In this document: one piece after another, positions 5,296-6,832 of the stretch
Position numbering within the stretch: position 1 is the first letter of the stretch
Layout of the letters: each line of letters starts with the position of its first letter
From: Bacteroidales bacterium
Lineage (GTDB): Bacteria > Bacteroidota > Bacteroidia > Bacteroidales > PUMT01
Length of the DNA: 6,832 nucleotides
Assembly (NCBI GenBank): GCA_007119075.1
Contig: SKQJ01000019.1
Span: forward strand, 1-6,832
Direction: 5' to 3'
Notes under the pieces: model-generated
What the model was told of the DNA's origin: nothing
Seen by the model: the letters and a program-made list of their open reading frames with translations, nothing else
The model's database searches: none
Translations under genes and position numbers: made by a program

Positions 5296-6564
5296 CTACC
5301 CGGATTGAGGCCTTACCACGAACATTGCCGTATTGCGGCTTCGCTGCTCCACAAGCACCTGGCAGCCTTTGGTGTGTTCTCCTATAGCTGCCGGGGTATA
5401 GTGTCTTATTGTAATAAGCTCGAGCTTATCGTTATAGAGAACCCTGAAATCGTTTTTCAGCTCGCCCAGAAGCTGACCCGAAAAAGGGGACTTGTTGTCC
5501 ATGCATATGGTAAAGCTGATGGCCGAATGCTGGATCAGGTTTACTTTCATCCTGTACCTGAAAAACAGGGCAAAGATCCTGCTCAGGCAATCCTCCACCA
5601 CAAAGGAGAAGTCTCTCGGGGAAAGCGAAACAAGCATCTGCTCCTTTTTGATTATCAGTATAGGCTTGATCCCGGCAGGAGCATCAACCTCATGGATCAC
5701 TGTCCCGCTTCCGCCGGGATCGGCAAAGGATTTTACAAAAAGTGGTATTCCCTTGTTTTGCAGGGGCTTGATGGTTTTGGGGTGGATAACCTTGGCGCCG
5801 TAGAAAGATAATTCAATGGCTTCCTGGTATGAAAGCTCATCAATTCTTTCCGCCCAGGGAAACAGGTGGGGGTCGGCTGTCAGTATGCCCGGAACATCCT
5901 TCCAGACCACAGCTTCTCTTGCGTTTAAAAGATTGGCTATTATGGCGGCAGTGTAATCCGATCCTTCACGGCCGAGGGTGGTTGTATGGCCATCTATTGT
6001 GCCCCCGATGAATCCCTGGGTTATCCAGATCCCGTTCAATGATCCGGGAATAATCTGCCTGAGCAGCGACCCGGATTTTTCCATATCAACATTAGCTTCC
6101 CGGAACACATTGTCGGTCCTCAGCCATTTTCTTGCATCAACCCAAGTGTTTTCTATATCCACCGAATTAAGAAAAGCGCTTATTATCCTTGTTGAGGCGA
6201 GTTCCCCGAAACTGATCAGCTGATCGTATTCAAAATCATAATCTGCAGAGGGAACGGAGTTTAATTTGATCTCCACCGTTTTGATCAGTCCGGCGAGATC
6301 TCCATAAATCTGGTTGCCGTTTGAAGGGATCAGCCCGTTTAGTATTTCAAAATGGTATTTTTTCAGATGCTCAAAAATCTCAAATCTTTCCGTGCTGCCT
6401 TCATACCACCGAAGCAACAGATTTTCAAGAAGATTTGTTGTTTTTCCAAAAGCAGATACAACAACCGCCAGCTCTCCTTTTTGAGTCGCTCCGACCAGTT
6501 TGGCCAGTTTTTTGATCGATGATGCAGAGCTTACCGATGCTCCGCCGAATTTAAAAACTATCAT
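5296..6564 (-). CDS. lysC: Aspartate kinase, monofunctional
   Basis: Phosphorylates L-aspartate with ATP to give aspartyl phosphate, the entry step to lysine, threonine, methionine and diaminopimelate. From the chosen start the protein has 422 residues. The kinase domain (about 1-285) shows KFGGASV (5-11), VVVSAFGKTTN (34-44), FGELAS (119-124), QGFIGGT (183-189), TLGREGSDYTA (196-206), WKDVPGILTADP (221-232) and YGAKVIHPKT (255-264). The remainder (about 300-415) fits the paired ACT regulatory domains, including VNLIQHSAISFTI (341-353). There is no fused homoserine dehydrogenase. The start is the ATG at 6564, which puts KFGG at residues 5-8 as in the family; the same frame stays open to 6693, but that extension runs into a noncoding repeat and has no family counterpart. 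It converges on the dehydrogenase gene across an 84-base gap. Feedback by an end product is expected from the ACT region, but which one is not visible. The symbol is by function; paralogues may exist. Confidence 0.94.
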   Translation of the reverse strand: MIVFKFGGASVSSASSIKKLAKLVGATQKGELAVVVSAFGKTTNLLENLLLRWYEGSTERFEIFEHLKKYHFEILNGLIPSNGNQIYGDLAGLIKTVEIKLNSVPSADYDFEYDQLISFGELASTRIISAFLNSVDIENTWVDARKWLRTDNVFREANVDMEKSGSLLRQIIPGSLNGIWITQGFIGGTIDGHTTTLGREGSDYTAAIIANLLNAREAVVWKDVPGILTADPHLFPWAERIDELSYQEAIELSFYGAKVIHPKTIKPLQNKGIPLFVKSFADPGGSGTVIHEVDAPAGIKPILIIKKEQMLVSLSPRDFSFVVEDCLSRIFALFFRYRMKVNLIQHSAISFTICMDNKSPFSGQLLGELKNDFRVLYNDKLELITIRHYTPAAIGEHTKGCQVLVEQRSRNTAMFVVRPQSG

Positions 6565-6674
6565 ATAAAAACTATTAATTCCAAAGCATGCCTTCAATCT
6601 CCGCCGAATTTGCAATGGCGCCGGGGATACCGGCCGCCGGCCTTCAGGCAACCGATCCTGATACATCAACCCGC
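6565..6674. other. Leader region upstream of the aspartate kinase
   Basis: On the minus strand this is the 5' leader of the aspartate kinase gene. The 25 bases next to the start are AT-rich, as is common for Bacteroidota translation starts; beyond that it becomes GC-rich and includes GGCCGCCGGCC (about 6632-6642). I find no TAnnTTTG box on the minus strand and nothing resembling a lysine riboswitch. The promoter is probably further right or diverges from consensus. Confidence 0.35.
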
Positions 6675-6832
6675 ACCGGACTGCACCGGGCATTCCTCGT
6701 GCATTTGCTCACGGCATATCGGCTGTCACCGGACTGAGCCGGCCATTCCTTGTGCAATCGCCCCCGGCACATCGGCTGTCTCCGGACTGAGCCGGCCATT
6801 CCTCGTGCAATCGCCCCCGGCACATCCCCTGT
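6675..6832. repeat. GC-rich 53-base tandem repeat, three copies to the window edge
   Basis: Units begin at 6675, 6728 and 6781; the last is 52 bases to the window end and the array may continue. Units 1 and 2 differ at 9 of 53 positions and units 2 and 3 at 4 of 52, so the array is most uniform toward the right edge. Each unit contains CCGGACTG, CATTCCT, GTGCA and CGGCA blocks. Within units 2 and 3 GTGC / GCAC (about 11-base loop) and GCCGG / CCGGC can pair. The period is not a multiple of three, which argues against coding. It lies about 110 bases upstream of the aspartate kinase start; no transposase or CRISPR-like structure is visible. Confidence 0.8.

Noticed and set aside
6565..6693. 43-residue N-terminal extension of aspartate kinase
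   Set aside because: Family members begin just before KFGG; the extension is basic, reaches into the first 53-base repeat unit and has no domain.
6675..6832. CRISPR array
   Set aside because: Units are contiguous and similar throughout, without variable spacers.
6565..6832. Lysine riboswitch before aspartate kinase
   Set aside because: None of the conserved helices or loops is apparent; the region is a short leader plus tandem repeat.

Overview
The window looks like a chromosomal segment from a member of the Bacteroidota, probably a Bacteroidales/Marinilabiliales-type organism. The reasons are the Bacteroidota-style dihydroorotase (DDQVHFREPG metal motif), a polyprenol-phosphate mannosyltransferase placed directly before it, an aspartate kinase with the KFGGASV / TLGREGSDYTA motif variants, promoter-like sequences of the Bacteroidota type (TTTG, 19-base spacer, TAnnTTTG), and A-rich rather than Shine-Dalgarno-like leaders before the starts. 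The taxonomic call is inference from remembered family features, not from a search.

Layout. Positions 1-917 carry no convincing gene. The left part (about 80-395) is a dense control region facing left, out of the window. It has two Bacteroidota-type vegetative promoters and, between them, two copies of a 40-base element that resembles a sigma-54 (-24/-12) promoter, with two hairpins in the gap. The T-rich leader that follows on the minus strand suggests a strongly expressed, possibly stable-RNA, transcription unit left of position 1. Positions 598-794 hold about three copies of a 64-65 base tandem repeat whose junctions form long hairpins. The last copy is cut short and runs into a plausible rightward promoter (776-806).

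Five genes then run rightward (918-5211): a polyprenol-phosphate mannose synthase-like GT2 glycosyltransferase; dihydroorotase PyrC (16-base gap); a small lipoprotein with a GldN-like pattern; a DUF2148 ferredoxin-domain protein (7-base gap); and a D-2-hydroxyacid dehydrogenase of the phosphoglycerate dehydrogenase-like group. Gaps of 75 and 44 bases, each with a small stem-loop, may divide this run into sub-operons. A monofunctional aspartate kinase (5296-6564) converges on it from the right. Upstream of the kinase the sequence becomes GC-rich and holds a 53-base tandem repeat that continues past the window edge.

The genes are mainly housekeeping: lipid-linked sugar donor synthesis, pyrimidine synthesis, an NAD-linked 2-hydroxyacid dehydrogenase and entry into the aspartate amino-acid family. 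The least ordinary parts are the duplicated sigma-54-like elements, the hairpin repeat, the GldN-like lipoprotein and the GC-rich repeat before the aspartate kinase. I saw no mobile element, CRISPR array, tRNA or rRNA gene inside the window.
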